From: an uncultured Clostridia bacterium
Lineage (GTDB): Bacteria; Bacillota; Clostridia; Oscillospirales; UBA644
Assembly (NCBI GenBank): GCA_944382895.1
Contig: CALWNV010000005.1
Location: 1 to 49,682, forward strand
Direction: 5' to 3'
DNA: 49,682 bases
The notes under the pieces are model-generated. The model was not told where the DNA came from, made no database searches, and saw only the letters and a list, made by a program, of their open reading frames with translations. How positions within the stretch are numbered: position 1 is the first letter of the stretch; every line of letters begins with the position of its first letter. The translations under genes were made by a program, and so were the position numbers. Positions 27,331 through 35,608 of the stretch are shown piece by piece.

Positions 27331-28086
27331 TTGGCTAATGAAATAAAAAAATTAGGAAAAAAAGTCAAGCGTAAAAGAATAAGAATAATAATAACGGGAC
27401 TATTGATAACGGTTGCTGCGGCTGTCGTTATCATAGTCCTGATCAATATTTTTTTTGTTGTAAAAAATATCGATACGGAAAACAATACTATATATGATAC
27501 ACAGGAGCTTATTGACGCTTCGGAGATAACCGGGACAAGCATATTCGGAGTCAACGGGAATAACGTTTATGAAAAAATATATCTGGAATATCCGTATGTC
27601 TCTTCGGTGGAAACTGAAATATTTTTCCCCGACGGAGTGAAAATATATTTTTATGGTACAAATGCTGTGATGTGCGTAAAAGGGGAAGGGGACAAGTATA
27701 TCATCTTGGATAAAGATCTGAAAGTGCTTGAGGAAGTGTCAGCTCCGAGAGAAGATTTAATAATCGTGGCAGGTACTGAGTTTTCCGACTATTGTTCCGG
27801 GGAAAAATTAAATAATTATTCTTCAGACGGGCGGCTTATTTCTGAGATTTTTACAAATCTTGAATTATATTTTACTGATATAAATATAAAAAGCATCGAT
27901 ATAACAAAAAAATATGCTATAGAAATAATTCTTGACAATATAACGATAGAAATAGGAAACGGCGAAGACATTGATAAAAAAATGAAAATGGCACGAAAAG
28001 TTTATGATGATAATAATCCGGATGAAAAAGCTGTTATAAATGTCAAAGATTATACAAAAGGCAGATACCGTAAAGAAAATATATGA
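27331..28086 (+). CDS. ftsQ: cell division protein FtsQ/DivIB
   Basis: About 251 residues: a highly basic cytoplasmic head (KKLGKKVKRKRIRI), one membrane helix (about 21-45), and a POTRA domain starting VVKNIDTENNTIYDTQELIDAS with the family pattern TGTSIFGVN and YPYVSSVETEIFFPDGVKI. The C-terminal beta domain ends in a basic tail. DivIB/FtsQ joins FtsL and DivIC to control septal synthesis. The start is probably TTG 27331, 10 bases after AAGGA; TTG 27325 is possible. Sequence identity in this family is low, but topology and position before ftsZ agree. Confidence 0.88.
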   Translation: MANEIKKLGKKVKRKRIRIIITGLLITVAAAVVIIVLINIFFVVKNIDTENNTIYDTQELIDASEITGTSIFGVNGNNVYEKIYLEYPYVSSVETEIFFPDGVKIYFYGTNAVMCVKGEGDKYIILDKDLKVLEEVSAPREDLIIVAGTEFSDYCSGEKLNNYSSDGRLISEIFTNLELYFTDINIKSIDITKKYAIEIILDNITIEIGNGEDIDKKMKMARKVYDDNNPDEKAVINVKDYTKGRYRKENI

Positions 28087-28119
28087 GTAAAAAAATTTGA
28101 AAAAAATTGCCAAAACCTG

Positions 28120-28148
28120 TTGACTAATAGAGAAATTTATGATATTAT
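28120..28148 (+). promoter_or_regulatory. sigma-A promoter of ftsZ
   Basis: TTGACT (28120-28125), 17 bases, TATTAT (28143-28148), in the 89-base gap before ftsZ. It lets ftsZ be transcribed apart from the long dcw transcript. Confidence 0.75.
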
Positions 28149-28175
28149 ATTATAAATAGGAAAGGATGATCTGTT

Positions 28176-29354
28176 ATGCCGTTTAAAAGCGTAGAAGATA
28201 AAGAACTTGTCAATATTAAAGTAATTGGTGTCGGCGGAGGCGGAAATAACGCCATTGATAATATGATCGACTATGATGTTCAGGGAGTTGAATTTATATC
28301 CATGAACACGGATCAGCAGGTCCTTACAAGCCGTTCAAAAGCCCCAACAACGATCTTGATCGGGGAGAATACGACTCACGGACGCGGAGCAGGCGCAAAC
28401 CCTGAGATTGGCAGAAAGGCCGCTGAAGAGAGCCGTGATAAGATCGCGGCTGCGATAAAAGGCGCTGAGATGGTTTTTATTACTGCCGGTATGGGCGGGG
28501 GAACCGGAACAGGCGCGGCACCTCTTATCGCACAGATCGCAAAAGAGAACGGTGTTCTTACGGTCGGAGTTGTTACGAGTCCGTTTGCTTTTGAGGGGCG
28601 TGCTAAAATCGAGCGTGCTGAAAAAGGAATCGAAGAACTTCTGAAACAGGTGGACACGCTTGTAGTGATACCTAACGAGAGAATAAAGCTTGTTTCTGAA
28701 AGCAAAGTTACTCTTCTTAATGCGTTTAAACTTGCTGACAGCGTCCTGAAAGAGGCTATACAGTCAATAACGGATCTGATCCAGAATCACGCAACAGTTA
28801 ACCTTGATTTTGCTGATGTGACAACAATTCTTAAAGATGCCGGATACGCTCATTGGTGCGTACAATCCGCTAAAGGCAAAGACAAGGCCGAGACGGTCGC
28901 AAACGCCGTTATCACAAGCCCGCTTCTGGAAACTTCTATTGACGGTGCAACCGGAGTTATTCTTAATTTTAATGCTGATCCTGAAGTAACTCTTGAGGAT
29001 ATTGAACGTGCAGCGGAGATTATACGTGAAAATGCGGCTCCGGACGCTAACATCATATGGGGTGTCAACCTTGATGAAAATCTTGAAGATGAAATACGTG
29101 TTACAGTTATTGCTACCGGTTATAACAAAGGAGGAAAGACTGAGACCCTGCCTTCTATAAAATCAGATTATACTCCTAAACCTGTTGAGAAAAGTTCTGT
29201 TAAGTCTTCTGCAGATGAAGAAAAAGACGATGATACATGGGGTGGGATCTTAGGCGGAGCTAAATCTGCTTCCTCAGATTACTCGGCTGATTATTCGGAT
29301 GATGATTCCGATGATTTTGCAAAGCTTCTCAGCGACATAACAAAGAATAAATAA
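28176..29354 (+). CDS. ftsZ: cell division GTPase FtsZ
   Basis: Tubulin-like GTPase that forms the division ring. 392 residues: GVGGGGNNAIDNMI at the nucleotide site, tubulin signature GMGGGTGTGAAPLIA, and the T7 loop NLDFADVTTIL with its catalytic Asp. DANIIWGVNLDENLEDEIRVTVIATGY closes the globular part (ends near 320). A Ser/Asp-rich linker leads to the end DDFAKLLSDITKNK, which lacks the classical C-terminal peptide core (IPxFLR type) that binds FtsA, SepF or ZapA-like partners. ftsA is also missing in front of ftsZ. It has its own promoter. Confidence 0.97.
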   Translation: MPFKSVEDKELVNIKVIGVGGGGNNAIDNMIDYDVQGVEFISMNTDQQVLTSRSKAPTTILIGENTTHGRGAGANPEIGRKAAEESRDKIAAAIKGAEMVFITAGMGGGTGTGAAPLIAQIAKENGVLTVGVVTSPFAFEGRAKIERAEKGIEELLKQVDTLVVIPNERIKLVSESKVTLLNAFKLADSVLKEAIQSITDLIQNHATVNLDFADVTTILKDAGYAHWCVQSAKGKDKAETVANAVITSPLLETSIDGATGVILNFNADPEVTLEDIERAAEIIRENAAPDANIIWGVNLDENLEDEIRVTVIATGYNKGGKTETLPSIKSDYTPKPVEKSSVKSSADEEKDDDTWGGILGGAKSASSDYSADYSDDDSDDFAKLLSDITKNK

Positions 29355-29374
29355 TTTAATATTCCAGACTTACA

Positions 29375-29407
29375 CAGACAGAACGGAGGCGCTCTGTCTG
29401 GTTTGTC
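29375..29407 (+). terminator. possible weak terminator after ftsZ
   Basis: Stem CAGACAGA / TCTGTCTG (29375-29400) with a 10-base loop, followed by GTTTGTC, a poor U-tract. Partial read-through into the HAD gene is likely. Confidence 0.5.
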
Positions 29408-29433
29408 ATAAATGAAGGTTAATAAGGGACAAA

Positions 29434-30084
29434 ATGGTAAAAACTTATATTTTTTTTGACCTCGACGGAACTATTACCGATCCTAAGGAGGGTATAACTA
29501 AAGCAGTTGAATATGCTTTGTTAAAGTTTGGTATAAAAATTGCAGACAGGAATCTTCTTTTACCTTTTATCGGTCCTCCTTTGCGTGATAGTTTCAGTAG
29601 ATATTACGGATTTAATCATGAAGAGGCGAATGAAGCCGTAAAATATTATAGAGAGTATTACACAAAGTTTGGCGGATTATATGACTGTTATATATATCCG
29701 GGTATGGTGGAAACTCTTAAAAAATTTAATTCTCGTGGTAAGAAACTTGTTATGGCGACCGCAAAACCTGAGGATTTTGCAGTATTACTTATGCAACATT
29801 TTGGGATCGACGATCTTTTCTACAGCATATGCGGAGCCTCGCTCGACGAAAGTCGCACAAAAAAAGATGAAGTTATCAAATACGCTCTTGACAGGAACAA
29901 TATAACAGATATGTCTGAGGTCGTTATGGTTGGCGATCGTAATTATGATATTTTAGGCGCAAAAATGTTTTCCATAGAAACAGTGGGGGTTTTATACGGT
30001 TATGGTTCTCTTGACGAGTTCAAAGAAGCCGGAGCAGATATTATTTGCGAAAAGCCTGAGGATCTGCTTGAAGTTATTAGCTGA
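29434..30084 (+). CDS. HAD-superfamily phosphatase (phosphoglycolate-phosphatase-like)
   Basis: 216 residues of the HAD IA subgroup. Motif I FFDLDGTITDPKEG (nucleophile and acid/base Asp), a helical cap (about 20-85) with FIGPPLRDSF, motif II MATAKPE, a motif III lysine in RTKKDEVI, and motif IV MVGDRNYDILGAK. Relatives remove phosphate from phosphoglycolate, pyrophosphate or nucleotides; the substrate is not readable here. AAGGGA precedes the ATG. It lies behind ftsZ and ahead of a secreted transglutaminase gene with its own promoter. Confidence 0.88.
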   Translation: MVKTYIFFDLDGTITDPKEGITKAVEYALLKFGIKIADRNLLLPFIGPPLRDSFSRYYGFNHEEANEAVKYYREYYTKFGGLYDCYIYPGMVETLKKFNSRGKKLVMATAKPEDFAVLLMQHFGIDDLFYSICGASLDESRTKKDEVIKYALDRNNITDMSEVVMVGDRNYDILGAKMFSIETVGVLYGYGSLDEFKEAGADIICEKPEDLLEVIS

Positions 30085-30097
30085 ATTTTAATATAAT
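30068..30097 (+). promoter_or_regulatory. possible promoter of the transglutaminase-dockerin gene
   Basis: TTGAAG (30068-30073), 18 bases, TATAAT (30092-30097), straddling the end of the HAD gene. The transcript would begin about 10 bases before the ATG, just upstream of or within the AAAGG ribosome site, which makes it uncertain. Confidence 0.4.
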
Positions 30098-30113
30098 AGA
30101 AAGGTTGTGCCGT

Positions 30114-31517
30114 ATGAAAAAATTTATAGCGTTTTTTATTTGTATTGTTTTTTGTTTTTCTGTTTTTTCGGTATCATTTTCGGCGGATTTCTCTTTTTCT
30201 TATGAAGACTGTGACTTTCCTCAAATTTTTGATATGACATCTGATGAGATAATAGACTTTTATGCAAACGCGTCATATGAAGATCTTGTTTCTCCGGAAA
30301 ACGCATATATAAGTGATGAGGTTTTTGACGGGGTCCCTGTTAAAACTTATTCTATCGCTTTTTTGGTCAGAGACGATATCAATGGTTTGGATGATGCGAA
30401 TTTATTGATGGAAAAAGTCCTTGAAGATATTTATTTTCATGTTTTTTCAAAATATTTTGCGGTGACCGCATATAATATTTATCTTAGTATGCTTTATGCG
30501 ATGACGGAAAACGGTGTTGATTATTATTTTATTATTTCGCTTAATCTCATAGAATCGTATGACCAGACACAAAAAGTTATTGAAGACTTTGTCCGGCCGT
30601 TTCTTGATTCGCTTCCGGAGGATATGACACCTGTTCAGAAAATATACAGAATAAATGAATATATACTGAATGGACAGTTTTCATATGATACTGATCTCAT
30701 GAACCGTAAAAGCGTGTATAAAATGGTCTTTGAGGATAAGAAGGGCGTTTGTGAGGAATACGCGGGTCTTTCTATGCTTTTCTTTAATGAACTAGGGCTC
30801 GATAATATGATAGTTATAGGTTTTGCTGACGGCGCGCCACATGCGTGGAATCTTGTAAAAATTGACGGGATATGGTATAATTGTGATATTCTGTGGGATG
30901 GTCCGATCGATGCGTCCGGAGAGCATAGCTCTGTGTCTACTGATTATCTTCTCAAATCCTATGCTTCAATAAGCTCGGATCATCAGGTAGATTTGACCAC
31001 GAGACCTGAATATAGTGAATATATTTTGTCTGCAGATTATGATATTGATGAGAGTTTATTCAACTATACTCCGAAGATTGTCAATCCGAAAGTTCCCTCC
31101 GCTCCTACTGTGATATCTTTGACTGCAGACAAGGTTGTATTGGAAAGTATTGAAGGCGTTGAGTATTCCAAAGACGGCGTATTGTGGCAAACAGATAATT
31201 CTTTCAGTGGGCTTGCTCCTGATGAAAAAGTTATGTTTTATTCAAGATACGCTTTGTCAGATCTGTATCTTCCGTCCGAGCCTTCAGCCCCTGTAAGCGT
31301 GTATACCGGTGATTCTGCTTTTGTTTTCGGAGATGTCGATGGTGATTATAAAGTTACGATTGCTGATGCAATGCGAGGGATGAGACATATTTCAGGGCAC
31401 GAGGGTCTTTCCCCTGAGTCGATTGTCGCTGTTGATTTTGATGAAAATGGGATTGTTTCTCTTACAGATATCATGAAACTGTTCATGTATATCAGCGGTA
31501 AAAATATTGCTTTATAA
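30114..31517 (+). CDS. secreted transglutaminase-like protein with C-terminal dockerin
   Basis: 467 residues: a signal peptide (about 1-23, FIAFFICIVFCFSVF), a helical N-terminal region, then a transglutaminase/papain-like core with the triad visible as KGVCEEYAGLS (Cys213), APHAWNLVKI (His243) and WYNCDILWD (Asp258). A beta-sandwich-like segment follows (about 315-400), then a type I dockerin (about 408-465) with two Ca-binding repeats, GDVDGDYKVTIADAM and VDFDENGIVSLTDIM. Dockerins plug enzymes into cohesin scaffolds at the cell surface. The enzyme could be a protease, peptidase or crosslinker. A second dockerin protein, carrying a cohesin, lies at 44809-46293. ATG 30114 follows AAAGG. Confidence 0.87.
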   Translation: MKKFIAFFICIVFCFSVFSVSFSADFSFSYEDCDFPQIFDMTSDEIIDFYANASYEDLVSPENAYISDEVFDGVPVKTYSIAFLVRDDINGLDDANLLMEKVLEDIYFHVFSKYFAVTAYNIYLSMLYAMTENGVDYYFIISLNLIESYDQTQKVIEDFVRPFLDSLPEDMTPVQKIYRINEYILNGQFSYDTDLMNRKSVYKMVFEDKKGVCEEYAGLSMLFFNELGLDNMIVIGFADGAPHAWNLVKIDGIWYNCDILWDGPIDASGEHSSVSTDYLLKSYASISSDHQVDLTTRPEYSEYILSADYDIDESLFNYTPKIVNPKVPSAPTVISLTADKVVLESIEGVEYSKDGVLWQTDNSFSGLAPDEKVMFYSRYALSDLYLPSEPSAPVSVYTGDSAFVFGDVDGDYKVTIADAMRGMRHISGHEGLSPESIVAVDFDENGIVSLTDIMKLFMYISGKNIAL

Positions 31518-31533
31518 AACTCTTGCGGTATTA

Positions 31534-31580
31534 AGAGGTGCAGGGGATAGAATCATTATTCCTTGCACCTTTCAATTTCA
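31534..31580 (+). terminator. terminator after the transglutaminase-dockerin gene
   Basis: A 14-bp stem AGGTGCAGGGGATA / TATTCCTTGCACCT (31536-31570) with a 7-base loop. Two positions pair as G-U only on the plus-strand RNA, which fixes its direction. The T-rich tail is short. Confidence 0.7.
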
Positions 31581-31591
31581 GAACTTATATG
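31563..31591 (+). promoter_or_regulatory. possible promoter of dnaE
   Basis: TTGCAC (31563-31568), 17 bases, TATATG (31586-31591), overlapping the terminator stem. The -10 is only fair. Confidence 0.3.
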
Positions 31592-31615
31592 TATAGATTT
31601 CAGGAGAATTAACAG

Positions 31616-34600
31616 ATGTCTTTTGTTCATTTACATGTGCATACTCAATACAGCCTTCTTGATGGAGCCTGTAATATAAAAAAAATGATGAAGAGGCTTT
31701 CTGAACTTGGGCAGAATGCTGTTGCTATTACGGATCACGGTAATATGTATGGAGTTATTGAGTTTTATAAAGCAGCGCATTCCAGTCCGGATAAAAACAG
31801 CCCTCCGTATAATATTAAGCCGATCATTGGTTGTGAAGTTTATACTGCGGCCAGAACCCGTTTTGATAAGGTTAAGGAATATGATGCTTCATCAGGGCAT
31901 CTTGTTCTTCTGTGTAAAAATAATAAAGGGTATAGTAATCTGGTAAAGCTTGTGTCTCTTGCGAATATTGAGGGGTTGTATTATAAACCGAGAGTTGACA
32001 AAGAGCTTCTTGAAAAGTATCATGAGGGGCTTATATGCCTTTCGGCCTGTCTTGCAGGCGATGTACCTCAACTTATTCTTAACGGGGATTATGAGGGCGC
32101 GAAACGGTTAGCGTTGTGGTACCGGGATACTTTTGGTTCTGAAAACTACTACCTTGAAATACAAGACCATGGCATTCCGGAACAAAAAACTGTTATAGAC
32201 GGTATTCTTAAAATACATGAGGAAACAGGTATTCCTCTTGTCGCGACAAACGACGCGCATTATATTTCTAAGGAAGATGCGAAAGCGCAGAAAGTTCTTG
32301 TTTATGTTCAGATAAAAAAAACCATATCACAAGAATCTGGTATGGGATTTGACACGGATGAATTTTATCTGAAAAGCGAAGAAGAGATGCGGACATTGTT
32401 TGAGTATTTGCCTGAGGCCTGTGATAATACACAGAAGATCGCAGATATGTGTAATGTGTCTTTCCCGAATATTGATGATCCGGATAATAAAACATATCAT
32501 CTTCCGGCTTTTGATATAGGGGATAAAGATCATTTTGAGTTTTTGAAAGAACTCGCATATGATGGGCTTCATAAGAAATACGATACTGTAACTCCAGAAT
32601 TGATTGAACGACTTGAATATGAGTTGTCGGTTATAAACAATATGGGTTTTGTGGATTACTTTCTGATAGTCAGTGATTATGTCCGTTACGCTAAGCGTAA
32701 CGGTATCCCGGTTGGCCCCGGTCGCGGAAGCGGAGCGGGGAGCCTTGTTGCATATTGCATTGAAATAACTAATATTGAACCTTTACGGTATAATTTGATT
32801 TTTGAAAGATTTCTTAATCCTGAGCGTGTTTCTATGCCTGATTTTGATGTTGATTTTTGTGTACAGAGGCGAGAAGAGGTTGTAAATTATATACGTGAAA
32901 AATACGGTCATGATTGTGTTGCCAATATTGTTACATTCGGGACGATGAAAGCTAAAATGGCGGTGAGAGATGTAGCAAGAGTTTTGGAATTTACTTCCTC
33001 TGAAACTAATGTTATTGCTAAACTTATTCAGGACAAGATGACAGTAAAGGAATCGGTAGAGGCTGTCCCGGAGCTTAGGGATATGTACAGGACGGATCAT
33101 CGTATAAAAGAGCTTCTTGATATGTCGGCGGCTGTTGAGAATTCTCCGAGACATACCTCTATGCATGCATGCGGTGTTGTTATTACAAAAGGACCGGTAT
33201 CCGATTATGTTCCTTTGGCTGTGATTGATGATATGCCGGTAACTCAGTATAACATGGTTGAGGATGAAGAACTTGGTCTTTTGAAGATGGATTTTCTCGG
33301 GTTGAGGAATCTGACGGTTATCGAGGATGCCTGTGTTCAGATCCGTAAGAAGATACCGGGTTTTAATATAAATGATATTTCAATGGAAGACTCCCAGACA
33401 TTTGAAATGCTTTCAATGGGGCAGACCGACGGAGTATTTCAGCTTGAAAGCGGTGGTATGAAAGACACCCTTATCAAGCTTCGTCCAAAAAATATTGAAG
33501 ATATAACAGCTGTAATATCCCTTTACCGACCCGGCCCTATGGACAGTATTCCAACATATATATATAACAGCCATCATCCTGATGAAATAAAATACGCTAT
33601 TCCGCAACTCAAAGAAATTCTTGATGTTACTTATGGTTGTCTTGTTTATCAGGAACAGGTAATGCAGACGGTACGTACGCTTGCAGGCTATTCTATGGGA
33701 CGTGCTGATGTTATAAGAAAGGCAATGGGCAAAAAAAAGGTTGCTATTCTGGAAAAAGAACGTGAAATCTTTTTACACGGACTCAAAGATGATAACGGAA
33801 ACTATATTGTGGACGGCTGCGAGCGACGTGGGATAAATCTTAAAGACGCGAATGAACTTTATGATACAATGATGAAATTCGGAGAGTATGCATTCAATAA
33901 ATCACATGCTGCTTCGTATGCGTACGTAACATATTATACTGCGTATTTGAAATGTCATTTTCTTAAAGAATATATGGCAGCTCTTTTGACAAGTGTATTA
34001 GGTAATACACCTAAAATGGTATTATATATAATTGAGGCGGAAAAACATGGTGTAGGTGTTCTTCCTCCCGATATAAATGAAAGCGATGTTTATTTTTCTG
34101 TCAGTGGGGAAAATGTTCGGTTTGGTCTTGCTGCACTCAAAAATGTCGGGGATAGTATTGCAAAAGATATTGTTGCGGAACGTGAGAAGAATGGAAAATA
34201 TAAAAATTTTTATGATTTCACAGAGCGTCTTATGCGTAATGGGAATCTTGACAGCCGTACTGTCGAAAGTCTTATACGCAGCGGCGCATTTGATTCTTTT
34301 GGAAATGCCCGATATCAGCTTGAGGTTGCGTTTCCTGAAATACGTTCAAATCTTGCGGATGTTCTCAATATCGAAGCTCAGGGGCAAATTTCTTTATTTG
34401 GTTCTGATGAGACTACGGAGTATGTTTATCCTCAAGTACGAGAGTATTCAAAAAAAGAAAAGCTTAAACTTGAAAAGGATATAACCGGGCTTTATCTTTC
34501 CGATCATCCCATGAAGGAATATGAATATCTGATAGATGAATATAAAACGCAGACCGTGGCGGATCTTGTCAGAGATGATAGCGAATATGCAAATAATGAT

Positions 34601-35167
34601 TCTGTTTCTGTAATGGGAATCATATCAAAAATAACAAAAAAAATGACCAGAAATCAGACAATGATGGCTGTTTTACAATTGCAGGACCTGACGGGTACTA
34701 TAGAAGTATTGCTTTTCGGGCGGTCATATGAAAAAAATATTAGCGGGCTTGAGGAAGATAAAGTTGTGATAGTTGAGGGTAAGTTAAGTGTATCTTCTGA
34801 TTTCAGAAACTCTGATGGCGAAGATGAAACCTCTGAAAATAGCCGTGAAAATGCTGCGATTATATGTAATAACATTATTGATATTGATAAAAATACTGTT
34901 TATGAGCCTCCTGCGGTGATAGAATCAGTGATTGAAAAGCATTATGCCGTATTGATAACGTTTCCGGAAGAAAACAAAGACATTTTGGGTGATTGTCTGA
35001 AACTTTTGCGTTCGTCAAACGGGGATTGTGCCGTATATTTTAATTTTGTTTCAAAAGGTAAAAAAGCCAGATATGACGGTAGAGTGGATAATTCCCCCTC
35101 TTTTATGTCAGAGTTGGCTGCGATTGTCGGTGAAGATAATATTCAGGTTAAAGAAGTCGTCAGATAG
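31616..35167 (+). CDS. dnaE: DNA polymerase III alpha subunit, DnaE
   Basis: Replicative C-family polymerase, 1183 residues. N-terminal PHP domain with HLHVHTQYSLLDG and AITDHGNMYG (metal ligands intact). Palm domain with GPGRGSGAGSLVAYC and catalytic aspartates in MPDFDVDF. Fingers region YRPGPMDSIP and KAMGKKKVAILEKE, the AFNKSHAASYAYVTY helix, a helix-hairpin-helix region, and a C-terminal OB-fold (about 1000-1075, VSVMGIISKITKKMTRNQ). Gram-positives also use PolC; none is seen here. GGAGA lies 9 bases before the ATG. It is followed 10 bases later by a small Cys-rich gene. Confidence 0.96.
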   Translation: MSFVHLHVHTQYSLLDGACNIKKMMKRLSELGQNAVAITDHGNMYGVIEFYKAAHSSPDKNSPPYNIKPIIGCEVYTAARTRFDKVKEYDASSGHLVLLCKNNKGYSNLVKLVSLANIEGLYYKPRVDKELLEKYHEGLICLSACLAGDVPQLILNGDYEGAKRLALWYRDTFGSENYYLEIQDHGIPEQKTVIDGILKIHEETGIPLVATNDAHYISKEDAKAQKVLVYVQIKKTISQESGMGFDTDEFYLKSEEEMRTLFEYLPEACDNTQKIADMCNVSFPNIDDPDNKTYHLPAFDIGDKDHFEFLKELAYDGLHKKYDTVTPELIERLEYELSVINNMGFVDYFLIVSDYVRYAKRNGIPVGPGRGSGAGSLVAYCIEITNIEPLRYNLIFERFLNPERVSMPDFDVDFCVQRREEVVNYIREKYGHDCVANIVTFGTMKAKMAVRDVARVLEFTSSETNVIAKLIQDKMTVKESVEAVPELRDMYRTDHRIKELLDMSAAVENSPRHTSMHACGVVITKGPVSDYVPLAVIDDMPVTQYNMVEDEELGLLKMDFLGLRNLTVIEDACVQIRKKIPGFNINDISMEDSQTFEMLSMGQTDGVFQLESGGMKDTLIKLRPKNIEDITAVISLYRPGPMDSIPTYIYNSHHPDEIKYAIPQLKEILDVTYGCLVYQEQVMQTVRTLAGYSMGRADVIRKAMGKKKVAILEKEREIFLHGLKDDNGNYIVDGCERRGINLKDANELYDTMMKFGEYAFNKSHAASYAYVTYYTAYLKCHFLKEYMAALLTSVLGNTPKMVLYIIEAEKHGVGVLPPDINESDVYFSVSGENVRFGLAALKNVGDSIAKDIVAEREKNGKYKNFYDFTERLMRNGNLDSRTVESLIRSGAFDSFGNARYQLEVAFPEIRSNLADVLNIEAQGQISLFGSDETTEYVYPQVREYSKKEKLKLEKDITGLYLSDHPMKEYEYLIDEYKTQTVADLVRDDSEYANNDSVSVMGIISKITKKMTRNQTMMAVLQLQDLTGTIEVLLFGRSYEKNISGLEEDKVVIVEGKLSVSSDFRNSDGEDETSENSRENAAIICNNIIDIDKNTVYEPPAVIESVIEKHYAVLITFPEENKDILGDCLKLLRSSNGDCAVYFNFVSKGKKARYDGRVDNSPSFMSELAAIVGEDNIQVKEVVR

Positions 35168-35177
35168 AAAGGCATGG

Positions 35178-35510
35178 ATGTGCAATAAAATGATATCTAT
35201 TATTTCCCAGAAAAACAGCTTTGTTTTGTATTCAGACAACATGGCCGTTGCGTGTTGCCGATATGAAAAAAACAGACTTTTCCCTGCTGAGGAACTGTGT
35301 TCGGAAGGTTGTTCCTCGTTGTTAAAGAATGCCCTTTATAAAACTGTTTTATCATATATGGAAAATTGTGGTTATGAAGATGCTTTGTGTGACAGACCCG
35401 ATGCAGAGCTTTTTCAGATAGGTTTTGATAAAAACGGAAAACTTTCACTTAAAGATTTTTTCGGAACTAATTGTTGTTCATGTTCTGAATGTAATGACAA
35501 GGCTATGTAG
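35178..35510 (+). CDS. cysteine-rich protein of unknown function downstream of dnaE
   Basis: A 110-residue protein that I do not recognise. It has 11 cysteines, including paired CC at 26-27 and a terminal cluster NCCSCSECN. The middle reads like a small alpha/beta domain (NSFVLYSDNMAVACCRYEKN). No signal peptide or membrane segment. The start is ATG 35178, 5 bases after AGAAAGG; ATG 35190 is an alternative. The frame is open further upstream inside dnaE, but that part is only overlap. It lies between dnaE and the strong terminator, so it is co-transcribed with the polymerase. The cysteine cluster suggests metal binding, which is inference. Confidence 0.65.
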   Translation: MCNKMISIISQKNSFVLYSDNMAVACCRYEKNRLFPAEELCSEGCSSLLKNALYKTVLSYMENCGYEDALCDRPDAELFQIGFDKNGKLSLKDFFGTNCCSCSECNDKAM

Positions 35511-35521
35511 TTTTGTTATTG

Positions 35522-35569
35522 ATAAAAATGGAGGCTCCGCAACCAATGTTGCGGAGCCTCCATTTTTAT
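35522..35569. terminator. very strong bidirectional terminator
   Basis: A perfect stem of over 20 bp, whose core GGAGGCTCCGCAAC / GTTGCGGAGCCTCC surrounds a CAAT loop; the flanks are AAAAA and TTTTT. It separates the dnaE unit (+) from the convergent six-gene accessory block (-). Confidence 0.96.
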
Positions 35570-35608
35570 ATATTTTTTGAACCGGAAAAAATTTTAAGAT
35601 ATAAATAC

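Noticed and set aside
28376-28705. 109-codon minus-strand frame opposite ftsZ
   Set aside because: Shadow frame rich in Ala/Pro/Ser, complementary to the glycine-rich GTPase motifs.
32268-32572. Two overlapping minus-strand frames opposite dnaE
   Set aside because: Antisense shadows; no ribosome site and no family resemblance.
35028-35177. Longer start for the Cys-rich protein inside dnaE
   Set aside because: No ribosome site; the overlap simply reads dnaE in another frame. A supported ATG lies after the dnaE stop.
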